A stretch of 64,000 nt of DNA from CALZBJ01 sp945619025. Lineage in GTDB: Bacteria; Pseudomonadota; Gammaproteobacteria; Cardiobacteriales; Wohlfahrtiimonadaceae. Within the stretch, counting starts at the first letter, position 1, and every line of letters starts with the position of its first letter. Below the pieces are notes generated by a model that was not told the DNA's origin, ran no database searches, and saw nothing but the letters and a program-made list of their open reading frames with translations. The stretch spans positions 109,852 to 173,851 of the forward strand of contig CALZBJ010000004.1 in NCBI GenBank assembly GCA_945619025.1, read 5' to 3'. Of this stretch, positions 7,727-17,486 are shown piece by piece. The translations under genes and the position numbers were made by a program.

Positions 7727-9271
7727 ATGCAATTAAATCCATCTGAGATCAGTGATCTCATTAAATCCAAGATAGAAGAATTTGAACTAAAGCCTGAAGA
7801 AAGAACCGAAGGTACAGTAGTAAGTCTTACTGATGGAATTGCTCAAGTTCACGGAATCAATTCTGTGATGCAAGGTGAGATGGTTGAACTTCCTAACGGC
7901 GTTAGCGGTTTAGCATTAAACCTCGAGCGTGATTCCGTTGGGGTAGTACTCCTTGGAGATTATAACTCTGTGTCAGAAGGTGACACAGTTAGATGTACTG
8001 GCCGTATCATGGAAGTACCAATCGGACCTGAATTATTAGGTCGCGTCGTTGACGGATTAGGTAACCCCATCGATGGTAAAGGCGATTTAGGTACATCATT
8101 AACCGCTCCTATCGAAAAAGTTGCGCCAGGTGTTATCGAGCGTCAATCAGTTGATGAGCCATTACAAACCGGTTATATCTCAATTGACTCAATGGTTCCT
8201 GTTGGGCGTGGTCAGCGTGAGCTTATCATCGGTGACCGTCAAACGGGTAAAACAGCGCTTGCGATTGACACAATCATCAATCAAAAAGGCACTGGCGTAA
8301 AATGTATCTATGTTGCAATTGGTCAGAAAAACTCAACGATTGCCAACATCGTAAATAAATTAGAAGAACACGGTGCAATGGATCACACCATCGTAGTTGC
8401 CGCAGGAGCATCAGACTCAGCAGCAATTCAGTACCTCTCTGCATACGCAGGTTGTACAATGGGTGAATACTTCCGCGACCGTGGTGAAGATGCGCTTATC
8501 ATCTATGATGACCTCTCTAAACAAGCGGTTGCGTATCGTCAAATTTCACTTCTTCTTCGTCGTCCTCCAGGTCGTGAAGCGTTCCCTGGTGATATTTTCT
8601 ATCTCCACTCACGTCTTCTTGAGCGTGCAGCGCGCGTTAACGCAGACTATGTTGAAGCGTTCACAAACGGCGAAGTAAAAGGTAAAACAGGTTCTTTAAC
8701 TGCATTACCGATTATTGAAACACAAGCAGGCGACGTATCAGCATTCGTTCCTACTAACGTAATTTCGATTACTGACGGACAGATCTTCCTTGAAACTGAC
8801 CTCTTTAACTCAGGTTTCAGACCAGCGATCAACGCAGGTATCTCGGTATCGCGTGTTGGGGGTGCAGCGCAAACTCGTATCATGAGTAAGCTTGGCGGTG
8901 GTATCCGTTTAGCATTAGCTCAGTACCGCGAACTTGCAGCGTTCTCACAATTCGCATCAGATCTTGACGAAGCAACTCGTAAGCAACTTGAACACGGTAA
9001 ACGTGCGATGGAACTTATGAAACAAGCTCAATACCGTCCATACGCTGTATCTGAAATGGCGATCTTACTTTACGCAATTGACCGTGAATACATGGACAAT
9101 TTACCGATCGAAGAGATGGAAGCGTTCTGTAAAGGCCTTATTGCTGAAGCGAAAATTTCTGAGCCTGAATTTATGGCAGAAATTGATCAAACAGGTGCTT
9201 ATAACGATGATGTCATTGCGAAATTAGACAAAATTGTTAGCAGTTTCAAAAAAGGTGAGAGCTGGAAATAG
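7727..9271 (+). CDS. atpA: F1Fo ATP synthase subunit alpha
   Basis: Subunit alpha forms the non-catalytic nucleotide sites of F1 and contributes the arginine finger. In the 514-residue protein the P-loop GDRQTGKT is at 169-176, and PGREAFPGDIFYLHSRLLERAAR and the GFRPAINAGISVSRVGG block are intact. Codon choice is strongly biased, as expected for a highly expressed gene. Confidence 0.98.
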   Translation: MQLNPSEISDLIKSKIEEFELKPEERTEGTVVSLTDGIAQVHGINSVMQGEMVELPNGVSGLALNLERDSVGVVLLGDYNSVSEGDTVRCTGRIMEVPIGPELLGRVVDGLGNPIDGKGDLGTSLTAPIEKVAPGVIERQSVDEPLQTGYISIDSMVPVGRGQRELIIGDRQTGKTALAIDTIINQKGTGVKCIYVAIGQKNSTIANIVNKLEEHGAMDHTIVVAAGASDSAAIQYLSAYAGCTMGEYFRDRGEDALIIYDDLSKQAVAYRQISLLLRRPPGREAFPGDIFYLHSRLLERAARVNADYVEAFTNGEVKGKTGSLTALPIIETQAGDVSAFVPTNVISITDGQIFLETDLFNSGFRPAINAGISVSRVGGAAQTRIMSKLGGGIRLALAQYRELAAFSQFASDLDEATRKQLEHGKRAMELMKQAQYRPYAVSEMAILLYAIDREYMDNLPIEEMEAFCKGLIAEAKISEPEFMAEIDQTGAYNDDVIAKLDKIVSSFKKGESWK

Positions 9272-9336
9272 AATCAAGCGTCATCACGCAATTGATGAAG
9301 TTTTCGGTTCATTTAAATAGTTAGGTAGGAAATTTA

Positions 9337-10233
9337 ATGTCTGCTGGAAAAGAAGTACGCAAAAAAATTAAAAGTATCGGCAACACTCAGAAAATCACGA
9401 GTGCAATGGAGATGGTTGCTGCAAGTAAAATGCGTAAAACTCAAGAGCAAATGCAACGCTCTCGTCCTTACGTTATGCAACTCCTTCGTTTAGCTTCCCA
9501 TCTATCACAAGCGACCAAAGAAGAATACCAGCATGAGTATTTAACCCAGCGTGACGTAAAACGCGTTGGAATTATCGTGGTGAGCAGTGATCGTGGTCTG
9601 TGTGGCGGTTTAAATAATAACTTATTTAAAATCGTATCCGAGTCATTAGCTAAGTGGCAAAAAGAAGGCATTGAAGTTGATGTTGCTACCATTGGTAACA
9701 AAGCAACGACATTCTTTAACCGCTACGGTGGTAATGTGATTGCGTCTGATAGTGTGTCAGACACACCAACTTCTGCAGAATTAATCGGTTTAACTACAAC
9801 GATGTTAGATCGTTATCGCGATGGTGAAATCGATGAGTTACACGTGTTCTCGAACATTTTCGTTAACACGATGACTCAACAACCAGTGGGCACTAAATTA
9901 CTACCTGTGGTCGCTGAAAGTCTTGAAGCTCATGAGAGCGTTGCTGAGCAAGAAGCGCTTAGTCAAACCATGAGCTGGGATTATGTGTATGACACTGCAC
10001 CCGAAGCGTTAATCGAGTTAGTGCTAGATCGTTATATTGAGTATGTGATCTACCAATCAGTGGTTGAGAACATTGCCTGTGAGATGGCAGCTCGTATGAT
10101 TGCGATGAAAGCAGCGAGTGATAACGCAAGTGATCTTATTGATGAGTTACAACTTGTATATAACAAGGCTCGTCAAGCGGCAATTACTCAAGAGATTTCT
10201 GAGATTGTCGGCGGTGCTGCGGCCATTAACTAA
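9337..10233 (+). CDS. atpG: F1Fo ATP synthase subunit gamma
   Basis: Subunit gamma is the central rotor shaft of F1. The 298-residue product has the N-terminal helix AGKEVRKKIKSIGNTQKITSAM, the VSSDRGLCGGLN motif and the C-terminal helix with YNKARQAAITQEISEIVGGAAA, all diagnostic. Its length is slightly above E. coli AtpG (287). Confidence 0.97.
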   Translation: MSAGKEVRKKIKSIGNTQKITSAMEMVAASKMRKTQEQMQRSRPYVMQLLRLASHLSQATKEEYQHEYLTQRDVKRVGIIVVSSDRGLCGGLNNNLFKIVSESLAKWQKEGIEVDVATIGNKATTFFNRYGGNVIASDSVSDTPTSAELIGLTTTMLDRYRDGEIDELHVFSNIFVNTMTQQPVGTKLLPVVAESLEAHESVAEQEALSQTMSWDYVYDTAPEALIELVLDRYIEYVIYQSVVENIACEMAARMIAMKAASDNASDLIDELQLVYNKARQAAITQEISEIVGGAAAIN

Positions 10234-10277
10234 TTAAAAGTTAAAAGATTTTGAATTAAACGAGGTTTAAAGAGAGT

Positions 10278-11660
10278 ATGTCAGGGAAAATAGTTCAGGT
10301 GATTGGTGCCGTCGTTGACGTGGAATTCCCACGTGATGCGGTTCCACGCATCTACAGCGCATTAGAAGTACAAGAACACGATCTAGTTTTAGAAGTGCAA
10401 CAACAGTTAGGCGACGGTATCGTACGTACAATTGCAATGGGTTCGTCAGACGGACTTCAACGCGGTTTAGCGGTAGTCGATACAAAACAGCCAATCTCTG
10501 TTCCAGTTGGAACGGGTACTCTTGGTCGTATCATGGACGTTTTAGGACGCCCAGTTGACCACGCAGGTCCTGTTGAAGCGTCTGAAAATTGGGCGATTCA
10601 CCGTAAAGCACCTTCATATGAAGAGCAAGCGGGTTCGACAGAAGTATTAGAAACCGGTATCAAAGTTATCGACTTACTCTGCCCGTTCGCACGTGGTGGT
10701 AAAGTTGGTCTCTTCGGTGGTGCGGGTGTTGGTAAAACCGTTAACATGATGGAATTAATCAACAACATCGCTAAAGAACACGAAGGTCTTTCAGTATTTG
10801 CTGGGGTAGGTGAGCGTACTCGTGAAGGGAACGACTTCTACTACGAAATGAAAGATTCAAACGTACTTGATAAAGTTGCGATGGTTTACGGTCAGATGAA
10901 TGAGCCACCTGGTAACCGTTTACGTGTAGCACTTTCAGGTCTTACGATGGCGGAATACTTCCGTGACGAAGGCCGTGACGTTCTTCTCTTCATTGACAAC
11001 ATCTATCGTTATACACTTGCAGGTACTGAGGTTTCAGCACTTTTAGGTCGTATGCCTTCAGCGGTTGGTTATCAGCCAACACTTGCAGAAGAGATGGGTG
11101 TGCTTCAAGAGCGTATCACATCAACTAAGAAAGGATCGATCACATCGGTTCAAGCGGTTTACGTTCCTGCGGATGACTTAACTGACCCATCACCAGCAAC
11201 CACGTTTGCTCACTTAGATGCGACCATCGTTCTTTCACGTGACATCGCGTCACTTGGTATCTATCCTGCGGTTGACCCATTAGACTCAACCTCACGTCAG
11301 TTAGATCCATTAGTAATTGGTGAAGAGCACTATAACGTTGCTCGTGGTGTTCAGATGATCCTTCAACGCTATGAAGAATTAAAAGACATCATCGCGATCC
11401 TTGGTATGGACGAGTTATCCGATGACGATAAATTAATCGTTTCACGTGCTCGTAAAATCCAACGCTTCTTATCACAACCGTTCCACGTTGCTGAAGTATT
11501 CACCGGTGCACCTGGTAAATACGTATCACTTCAAGACACCATTACAAGCTTCCGTGCGATCTTAAATGGTGAAGGTGACCACATTCCAGAACAAATGTTC
11601 TACATGATGGGTAACTTCAACGAAGTATTAGAGCGTTTCGCATCAAGCGAAAAGAAATAA
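10278..11660 (+). CDS. atpD: F1Fo ATP synthase subunit beta
   Basis: Subunit beta carries the catalytic sites of F1. The 460-residue protein shows the P-loop GGAGVGKT at 147-154, GERTREGNDFYYEM, LLFIDNIYRYTLAG (Walker B) and the DELSEED-loop equivalent MDELSDDDK. The start is an ATG following GAGAGT. Confidence 0.98.
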   Translation: MSGKIVQVIGAVVDVEFPRDAVPRIYSALEVQEHDLVLEVQQQLGDGIVRTIAMGSSDGLQRGLAVVDTKQPISVPVGTGTLGRIMDVLGRPVDHAGPVEASENWAIHRKAPSYEEQAGSTEVLETGIKVIDLLCPFARGGKVGLFGGAGVGKTVNMMELINNIAKEHEGLSVFAGVGERTREGNDFYYEMKDSNVLDKVAMVYGQMNEPPGNRLRVALSGLTMAEYFRDEGRDVLLFIDNIYRYTLAGTEVSALLGRMPSAVGYQPTLAEEMGVLQERITSTKKGSITSVQAVYVPADDLTDPSPATTFAHLDATIVLSRDIASLGIYPAVDPLDSTSRQLDPLVIGEEHYNVARGVQMILQRYEELKDIIAILGMDELSDDDKLIVSRARKIQRFLSQPFHVAEVFTGAPGKYVSLQDTITSFRAILNGEGDHIPEQMFYMMGNFNEVLERFASSEKK

Positions 11661-11670
11661 GGAATAAGTC

Positions 11671-12090
11671 ATGAAAACCATCAACGTAACTATTGTTAGT
11701 GCCGAGAAAGAACTCTACTCAGGTGATGTTACTTTCTTTGCAGGCACCGCGGTTTCTGGTGAAATCGGGGTTTATCATGGTCACGTTCCGATGTTAGCAC
11801 TGTTAAAGCCAGGTCAAGTCCGCTTGACCTTTGCTGATGGTAAAGAAGATGTATTCTGGATTTCAGGCGGAATTGTTGAAGTTCAGCCAAACCAGATCAT
11901 CGTATTGGCGGATTCTGCTGAGCGTGCAGATGCTTTAGATGAAGCAGCGGTTGAAGCGCTTAGAGAGAAAACGCGTAAGCTCTGGGAAGATAAAGAGAAG
12001 GGCTCGTTCGATGTCGAACAGGCTCAAACTGAACTCAGTATTGCAACATCGCAACTTGATGCGATAAACCGACTTAAGAATCTTAAGTAA
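11671..12090 (+). CDS. atpC: F1Fo ATP synthase subunit epsilon
   Basis: Subunit epsilon is part of the rotor and an intrinsic inhibitor of ATP hydrolysis. The 139-residue protein has the N-terminal beta sandwich (SAEKELYSGDVTFFAGTAVSGE, GHVPMLALLKPGQ) and a C-terminal two-helix domain rich in Ala and Glu. It is the last gene of the operon and is followed by a strong terminator. Confidence 0.97.
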   Translation: MKTINVTIVSAEKELYSGDVTFFAGTAVSGEIGVYHGHVPMLALLKPGQVRLTFADGKEDVFWISGGIVEVQPNQIIVLADSAERADALDEAAVEALREKTRKLWEDKEKGSFDVEQAQTELSIATSQLDAINRLKNLK

Positions 12091-12106
12091 TCACTATGAA
12101 CAGTAA

Positions 12107-12130
12107 AGCCCGTTTAGACGGGCTTTTTTA
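12107..12130 (+). terminator. Rho-independent terminator of the atp operon
   Basis: A perfect 7-bp stem AGCCCGT/ACGGGCT with a TTAG loop is followed by a run of T residues, 16 bases after the atpC stop. Confidence 0.9.
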
Positions 12131-12143
12131 TGGGTGAACATAT

Positions 12144-14213
12144 ATGACAGCGGCGAGCCTCAATCCTTATTTCAATCGGGAAAAATCCATTCTCGCATTC
12201 CAAGAGCGCGTTCTTTATCAAGCGCAAGATCCTTCTATTCCGCTTTTGGAGCGCATTCGATTCTTAACGATTGTGACGACGAATTTAGATGAGTTTTTCG
12301 AAGTGCGTTTTGCCAATATTAAAGAGCGCATCTATTCTGGCATTACCCATTTAGACGGCGAGCCGGTCGATGAGTGGAGCGAAGCAATTCAAGCGCGCGT
12401 CGGGCGAATTTTTGAAAAGCAAACGGCCCTTTATGAAAATGAGTTGTTGCCTCTTCTAAAATCAGAAGCGTCCGTTGAGATTTTGCCTGAAAACCGCTGG
12501 AGTGAATCGGATCGCGCATTTCTGCTGGATTATTTTAAATCGATCGTTAAACCGGTGCTAACGCCGATAGCACTCGATGTTGCCCATCCTTTTCCCCATA
12601 TTTCTAATAAAACCTTAAATCTGATTATCGAGCTCGATGGCGTTGATGCTTATGGACGTAAGATTGAGACGGCAATTTTACCGATTCCGAAGAATTTGCA
12701 CCGGATTGTAGAACTCCCAGAAGTGGGTGAGATGTGCCGCTTTGTCTTTGTGAGCGATATTATTATCGCGTTTATTGCGGAAATTTTTAAAGGGGTGCAG
12801 GTTAAGGCGTGCTATCAATTTAGATTAACGCGAAATAGCCATCTCTTTATTGATGAAGAGGAGCTTACAAACCTGCATCAAACCTTAAAAGGGGAGCTTC
12901 ATCAACGTAATTTTGGCCATGGGGTTCGCTTGGAAGTGACGCATGAATGTCCGCCGGCATTAATGGATTTCTTGCTGACGCAATTTGATCTAAAACCGGT
13001 AGATCTTTATGTAGTACCTGGGTTAATTAACTTTGCTCGCCTCAGTGCGCTTTTACCTTACTTAGAGGAAAAACACGCGCTTTTTTACGAGCCTTTTACC
13101 CCAAAAGTTCCTAAGAAATGGGCCAATACCGATGATTATTTTGGCCTTATTTGGAAAAATGATATCTATCTGCACCATCCATTTGATAGTTTTACTCCGG
13201 TGATTGATCTTCTTCGCGCAGCGGCAGATGACCCGGATGTGCAGATTATTCGCATGACGGTTTACCGGACGGGGAACGATTCGGTGCTGATGGAAGAGCT
13301 GATTCGCGCGGCGCAAAATGGGAAAGAGGTCAATGTGATCTTTGAGTTGATGGCGCGCTTTGATGAGGCGACCAATCTCGCGTGGGCATCGATCTTAGAA
13401 GAGGCGGGCGTTCGCGTGGTTTATGGGGTGTTTGGCTTTAAAACCCATGCGAAAATGCTCCTCATTGTGCGCCGTGAAACGAGTAAACATACCGGTGAGC
13501 CCGAGCTTCGTTTTTATACCCATATTAGTACCGGAAATTATCATTCCAACACCGCAAAACATTACACCGATATGGCGCTGTTAACCTCCGATGAGGCGAT
13601 CGCAAAAGATGTTTCGGATATCTTTTTAAGTTTAGGAAGTCTTGGAAGCTCGCCTAAACTGCGCACATTATGGCAATCCCCCTTTAATCTTTTTGATGAA
13701 CTGATTGAGAAGATTGATGGGGAAATTGCCGCGGCAAAACGGGGTGAAAAAGCCTATATTGTCGGGAAAATGAACGCCCTTTTAGAAGAACGGATGATCG
13801 ATAAACTCTATGAAGCCTCTCAAGCGGGGGTGAAAATTGATCTGATTGTTCGCGGTGCGTGTTCGTTAAAACCGGGCATTAAAGGCGTGTCAGACAATAT
13901 CACCGTTCGCTCAATTATCGGGCGATTTTTAGAGCATTCACGACTCTACTATTTCTATAATGGTGGCGCGGAAGATCTCTACCTTGCGAGTGCGGATTGG
14001 ATGAATCGAAACTTTTTCCGCCGTATTGAAGTTGGCGTTCCAATTCAGGATAATGAAATTAAGAAACGCATCATTAAGGAAGGCCTTAAGATGTATTTAA
14101 ACGATAATATGGGGGCGTGGTATTTGGATGAATTTGGGGATTATCATCGTGTGGAACGCGGTGAAACAGAGCCATTTTCAGCCCAGCAAGCGCTCCTTGA
14201 ATCAAGGTCGTAG
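12144..14213 (+). CDS. ppk1: Polyphosphate kinase 1
   Basis: PPK1 reversibly polymerises the gamma-phosphate of ATP into inorganic polyphosphate, with a phosphohistidine intermediate. The 689-residue protein has the family order: N-terminal domain (LNPYFNREKSILAFQERVL), head domain, and two phospholipase-D-like C-terminal domains. The autophosphorylated histidine is H435 in FGFKTHAKM, the same number as in E. coli. A second active-site histidine is H598 (FLEHSRLYYF). The gene starts just after the atp terminator, so it must have its own promoter or depend on read-through. A permease gene follows after only 12 bases and is probably cotranscribed. Confidence 0.96.
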   Translation: MTAASLNPYFNREKSILAFQERVLYQAQDPSIPLLERIRFLTIVTTNLDEFFEVRFANIKERIYSGITHLDGEPVDEWSEAIQARVGRIFEKQTALYENELLPLLKSEASVEILPENRWSESDRAFLLDYFKSIVKPVLTPIALDVAHPFPHISNKTLNLIIELDGVDAYGRKIETAILPIPKNLHRIVELPEVGEMCRFVFVSDIIIAFIAEIFKGVQVKACYQFRLTRNSHLFIDEEELTNLHQTLKGELHQRNFGHGVRLEVTHECPPALMDFLLTQFDLKPVDLYVVPGLINFARLSALLPYLEEKHALFYEPFTPKVPKKWANTDDYFGLIWKNDIYLHHPFDSFTPVIDLLRAAADDPDVQIIRMTVYRTGNDSVLMEELIRAAQNGKEVNVIFELMARFDEATNLAWASILEEAGVRVVYGVFGFKTHAKMLLIVRRETSKHTGEPELRFYTHISTGNYHSNTAKHYTDMALLTSDEAIAKDVSDIFLSLGSLGSSPKLRTLWQSPFNLFDELIEKIDGEIAAAKRGEKAYIVGKMNALLEERMIDKLYEASQAGVKIDLIVRGACSLKPGIKGVSDNITVRSIIGRFLEHSRLYYFYNGGAEDLYLASADWMNRNFFRRIEVGVPIQDNEIKKRIIKEGLKMYLNDNMGAWYLDEFGDYHRVERGETEPFSAQQALLESRS

Positions 14214-14225
14214 AGGATTTAAGTC

Positions 14226-16028
14226 GTGATTTCATGGTTGCCCAACTCACTTTTCGGAACGGTGCCGAATGATCAAGTGATCGTTCTCTGTGTGCTCGGC
14301 ATTACATTTTTCGCCTTTTTATGGGGGCGCTGGCGCTATGATGTGGTAGCGCTTGGCTCGTTGTTGACGCTGGTACTTCTCGGGATTGTGCCGATGGATG
14401 ATGCGTTTGCGGGCTTTAGTCACCGCGCGGTGGTGACCGTTGCCGCCGTTTTAGTTTTAAGTTACGCGCTTGGAAATACCGGGGTCACCTACCATCTTTC
14501 CAATCATTTAAGCCGCTTTTCAAAAACGCCGTCGTTACTGATTTTAACGCTCTCCGGCCTTGTGGTTTTTTTCTCCGCCTTTATGAATGACGTGGGTGCG
14601 CTTGCGCTCATTATGCCGGTGGCGCTTCAAGTCTCTCAGCGCTATAAAATTCCCGCGTCGGCGCTGTTGATGCCGATGGCTTTTGCCTCGTTATTAGGCG
14701 GAACACTGACGCTGATTGGTACGCCGCCCAATATGATTATTGCGCAATATCGCGAATCGATCGGGATGGGCGCTTATAAGATGTTTGACTTCTTGCCGGT
14801 GGGAATTGTGGTGGCGACCGTTGGGCTACTTTATATCTCGTTTATTGGTTGGCGCTTTTTACCGGTGCGGCAAACCGAAGAAAATTCGAATCTCTTTGAA
14901 ACCGATGATTATCTATTAGAGCTTAAAATTCCTGAAAATAATAAATTTATCAAAAAGACGATTGGGGAGCTGGAAGCGATCGTTGAGCATAAAATTCGTG
15001 TGGCAACGTTACTGCGTGGTGCGCGCCGAATCTTATCGCCGAATGCTGAAGAGACCTTGAAAGCCGGCGATATTTTACTGGTGGAAGGGCAGCCGGAAGA
15101 GTTAAAACAACTTGAGCTATTATCAGGATTGACGATCTCAACCAATCCTCGTGATAAAGAGCGCATGGATGATGAAATTGAATTTTTGGAAGTAGTGATT
15201 AACCCCGGCGCGCGGATTGCGGGCCATCAACTGGCCGATCTTCAACTGCGTGAGCGCTATCACATCAATATTTTAGGCGTTTCCCGTCATGGTGAGAAAA
15301 TCCATCAACGCTTTTCGCGTTTAGTCCTTAAAACTGGCGATGTGCTCTTGATTCAAGGCTATAAAAAAGAGCTTCCCGAGACGCTTAATCAGCTTGGATG
15401 TTTGCCCCTTGCGGAGCGAAATGTTCGCTTAAAGCCTTCGGCAAAACTCTGGCCGACGGTGACGATCTTTATGATCTCCATTTTACTGGTGGCGACTCAA
15501 ATTTTACCAGCGCACATCGCCTTTCCTCTTGCGATCTTTGCGCTCGTTTCCAGTAAACTGCTCTCGCTTCGGGAGGCTTATCACAGCATTGAAGGGCCAT
15601 TAATCGTGCTCCTAGGCTGCTTTATCACCGTTGGCGCGGCAGTTGAAAAAACCGGGGCAACGGGGCTGATCGTTGGACAAATAGTATCGCTTTTAGATGA
15701 AATGCCTGCTATCTTAGTGTTAGGGAGCGTGATGCTAGCGACGATGATCATTACCGACATCATCAATAGCTCTGCGACGGCCGTAATTATGGCGCCGATC
15801 GCTGTGGGAATTGCCACTCAATTTGGTCACAATATCGACCCCTATTTAATGGCGGTTGCGATTGGGTGTTCCTGTTCGTTTAATACGCCGATTGGGCATC
15901 ATTCCAATACGTTGGTGATGGGCCCTGGTGGCTATTATTTTGGAGATTATTGGCGCATGGGAGTGATGCTCGATCTTCTCATCCTGATTACCACCGTTCC
16001 GACACTTGCGTATGTGTGGTCATTATAA
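14226..16028 (+). CDS. SLC13/DASS-family anion permease with two RCK_C domains
   Basis: This 600-residue membrane protein has an SLC13-like transport unit split by a soluble insert. N-terminal helices (about 18-215) carry NDVGALALIMPV and GTPPNMIIAQY. Two tandem TrkA-C/RCK_C domains lie at about 225-300 and 318-395. C-terminal helices (about 408-600) include INSSATAVIMAPIA and FNTPIGHHSNTLVMGPGGYYFGDYWRMG. Members with this architecture are usually called sulfate or dicarboxylate permeases; the substrate cannot be read from the sequence. The GTG start at 14226 lies 12 bases after ppk1, which suggests linkage to phosphate or another anion, as an inference only. Confidence 0.85.
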   Translation: MISWLPNSLFGTVPNDQVIVLCVLGITFFAFLWGRWRYDVVALGSLLTLVLLGIVPMDDAFAGFSHRAVVTVAAVLVLSYALGNTGVTYHLSNHLSRFSKTPSLLILTLSGLVVFFSAFMNDVGALALIMPVALQVSQRYKIPASALLMPMAFASLLGGTLTLIGTPPNMIIAQYRESIGMGAYKMFDFLPVGIVVATVGLLYISFIGWRFLPVRQTEENSNLFETDDYLLELKIPENNKFIKKTIGELEAIVEHKIRVATLLRGARRILSPNAEETLKAGDILLVEGQPEELKQLELLSGLTISTNPRDKERMDDEIEFLEVVINPGARIAGHQLADLQLRERYHINILGVSRHGEKIHQRFSRLVLKTGDVLLIQGYKKELPETLNQLGCLPLAERNVRLKPSAKLWPTVTIFMISILLVATQILPAHIAFPLAIFALVSSKLLSLREAYHSIEGPLIVLLGCFITVGAAVEKTGATGLIVGQIVSLLDEMPAILVLGSVMLATMIITDIINSSATAVIMAPIAVGIATQFGHNIDPYLMAVAIGCSCSFNTPIGHHSNTLVMGPGGYYFGDYWRMGVMLDLLILITTVPTLAYVWSL

Positions 16029-16055
16029 AATTATAAAAAAAGGAGTTACTCTAGA

Positions 16056-17255
16056 ATGAAGCTGTTTGAACAAGTTGAACAAGCTCCTAATGATCCTATT
16101 TTGGGAGTCGTTGAGAGCTTTAAGAAAGATCCACGGGCAGACAAGGTGAATTTAAGCATTGGCATCTATTCCGACCATGACGGAAAGGTGCCGGTCTTAG
16201 AAGCGGTACAGCGTGCTGAGGAGATCTTAGCGAGCCAGAATGAACCGCGCGTTTATCTGCCTATGGATGGTTTAGGCAGCTATAATGATTGCGTTCAAAA
16301 GTTACTCTTTGGTGCGGATCATCCGCTCTATCAGGAAAAACGTCTCGCGACGGTACAATCACTCGGGGGAACGGGTGCGCTGAAAGTGGGTGCTGATTTC
16401 CTCTTTTCAATTGTGCCTGCAGGAACAAAAGCCTATATCTCTCGCCCGACGTGGAACAATCACCGCGCTATTTTTGAGGGGGCGGGCTTTGAAGTGGATG
16501 ATTATCCTTACTTTGATGAAAAAACGCGTGGCGTTGATTTTGAAGGGATGTATCAATTTTTAAGCGAGCTTCCTGAAAGCTCGGTTGTGATTTTACATAC
16601 CTGTTGCCATAACCCAACTGGCGCAGATCTCACTCTTGAAGAGTGGGAAAAACTGGCCGATCTCTTTAAAGAAAAGAGTCTTATTCCCTTTTTAGATATG
16701 GCGTATCAAGGATTTTCGAAAGGAATTAAAGAAGATGCTGCCGCGATTCATATCTTTGCTGAGCGCGGTCTTCCCACCTTTATCGCAAGCTCATTCTCAA
16801 AATCGTTTTCACTTTATAGCGAGCGAATCGGCGCGTTAACGGTAACAACGAGTGATGAAGCGGAGCAAGTGACGGTCACCTCACAACTTAAACGCATGGT
16901 TCGTGCGATCTATTCATCACCGCCCTCACACGGTGCGCGCATTGTGCAATGTGTCTTAGCTGACGATGAACTGCGTGCGTTGTGGGAAAAAGAGCTTGGC
17001 GAGATGCGTGATCGAATTAAAGCGATGCGTGAGAAATTTGTCAAACTCCTCAATGAGAAGCAGTCTAAAGTGGATTTTGAGTTTATTAATCAGCAAGCCG
17101 GGATGTTTTCTTATTCAGGGCTTGATAAGAATCAGGTTGCCAAACTCAAAACCGACTATGCTATATATACCGTTGATTCGGGAAGAATTTGTATCGCTGC
17201 GCTCAATGATCAAAATATCGAAGTTGCAGCCGAAGCGGTTGTTAATGTATTATAG
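16056..17255 (+). CDS. tyrB: Aromatic/aspartate aminotransferase, TyrB-like
   Basis: This is a class-I fold-type-I PLP aminotransferase, expected to transaminate aromatic amino acids and aspartate with 2-oxoglutarate. The 399-residue protein closely follows the TyrB/AspC pattern: DPRADKVNLSIGIY, LGGTGALKVGADF, CCHNPTGADLT (about 183-193), FLDMAYQGF, and the PLP lysine K249 in SFSKSFSLYSERIGAL. It is preceded by an excellent AAAGGAG site. The aromatic (TyrB) assignment rather than AspC is by overall resemblance and is less certain than the family. Confidence 0.88.
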   Translation: MKLFEQVEQAPNDPILGVVESFKKDPRADKVNLSIGIYSDHDGKVPVLEAVQRAEEILASQNEPRVYLPMDGLGSYNDCVQKLLFGADHPLYQEKRLATVQSLGGTGALKVGADFLFSIVPAGTKAYISRPTWNNHRAIFEGAGFEVDDYPYFDEKTRGVDFEGMYQFLSELPESSVVILHTCCHNPTGADLTLEEWEKLADLFKEKSLIPFLDMAYQGFSKGIKEDAAAIHIFAERGLPTFIASSFSKSFSLYSERIGALTVTTSDEAEQVTVTSQLKRMVRAIYSSPPSHGARIVQCVLADDELRALWEKELGEMRDRIKAMREKFVKLLNEKQSKVDFEFINQQAGMFSYSGLDKNQVAKLKTDYAIYTVDSGRICIAALNDQNIEVAAEAVVNVL

Positions 17256-17289
17256 TTAATAGAATACGCAAATTATTTTGGGGGTACGT

Positions 17290-17394
17290 ATGCAAAAAGA
17301 GAGTTTATTTATTTATAAGCTTCCATTGTTCATCATTGGTTTATTATGTGCAGTGGGCTGGATCGCACTTTTCTCGGTCATTCTTTTTAGCTAA
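17290..17394 (+). CDS. Small 34-residue membrane peptide downstream of tyrB
   Basis: A short reading frame starting with ATG at 17290 encodes MQKESLFIYKLP followed by one continuous hydrophobic segment (about residues 13-33) and ends FS. A GGGGG ribosome-binding site sits 5 bases upstream, and the frame lies between the tyrB stop and a strong terminator, so it would be on the tyrB mRNA. I do not recognise the family. A single-pass membrane microprotein is the natural reading, but coding status is unproven. Confidence 0.5.
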   Translation: MQKESLFIYKLPLFIIGLLCAVGWIALFSVILFS

Positions 17395-17430
17395 TCGCGA
17401 AAGATACGAAGATAAGTAGCAAGACAGATT

Positions 17431-17464
17431 AAAAAGAGCTATCATTTTTGATGGCTCTTTTTTA
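17431..17464 (+). terminator. Rho-independent terminator after tyrB and small ORF
   Basis: AAAGAGCTATCA pairs with TGATGGCTCTTT (one G-U) across a short T loop and continues into a T run. It ends the tyrB transcript just before birA. Confidence 0.85.
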
Positions 17465-17486
17465 TTGCGAGGAGAAAATAGAGATT

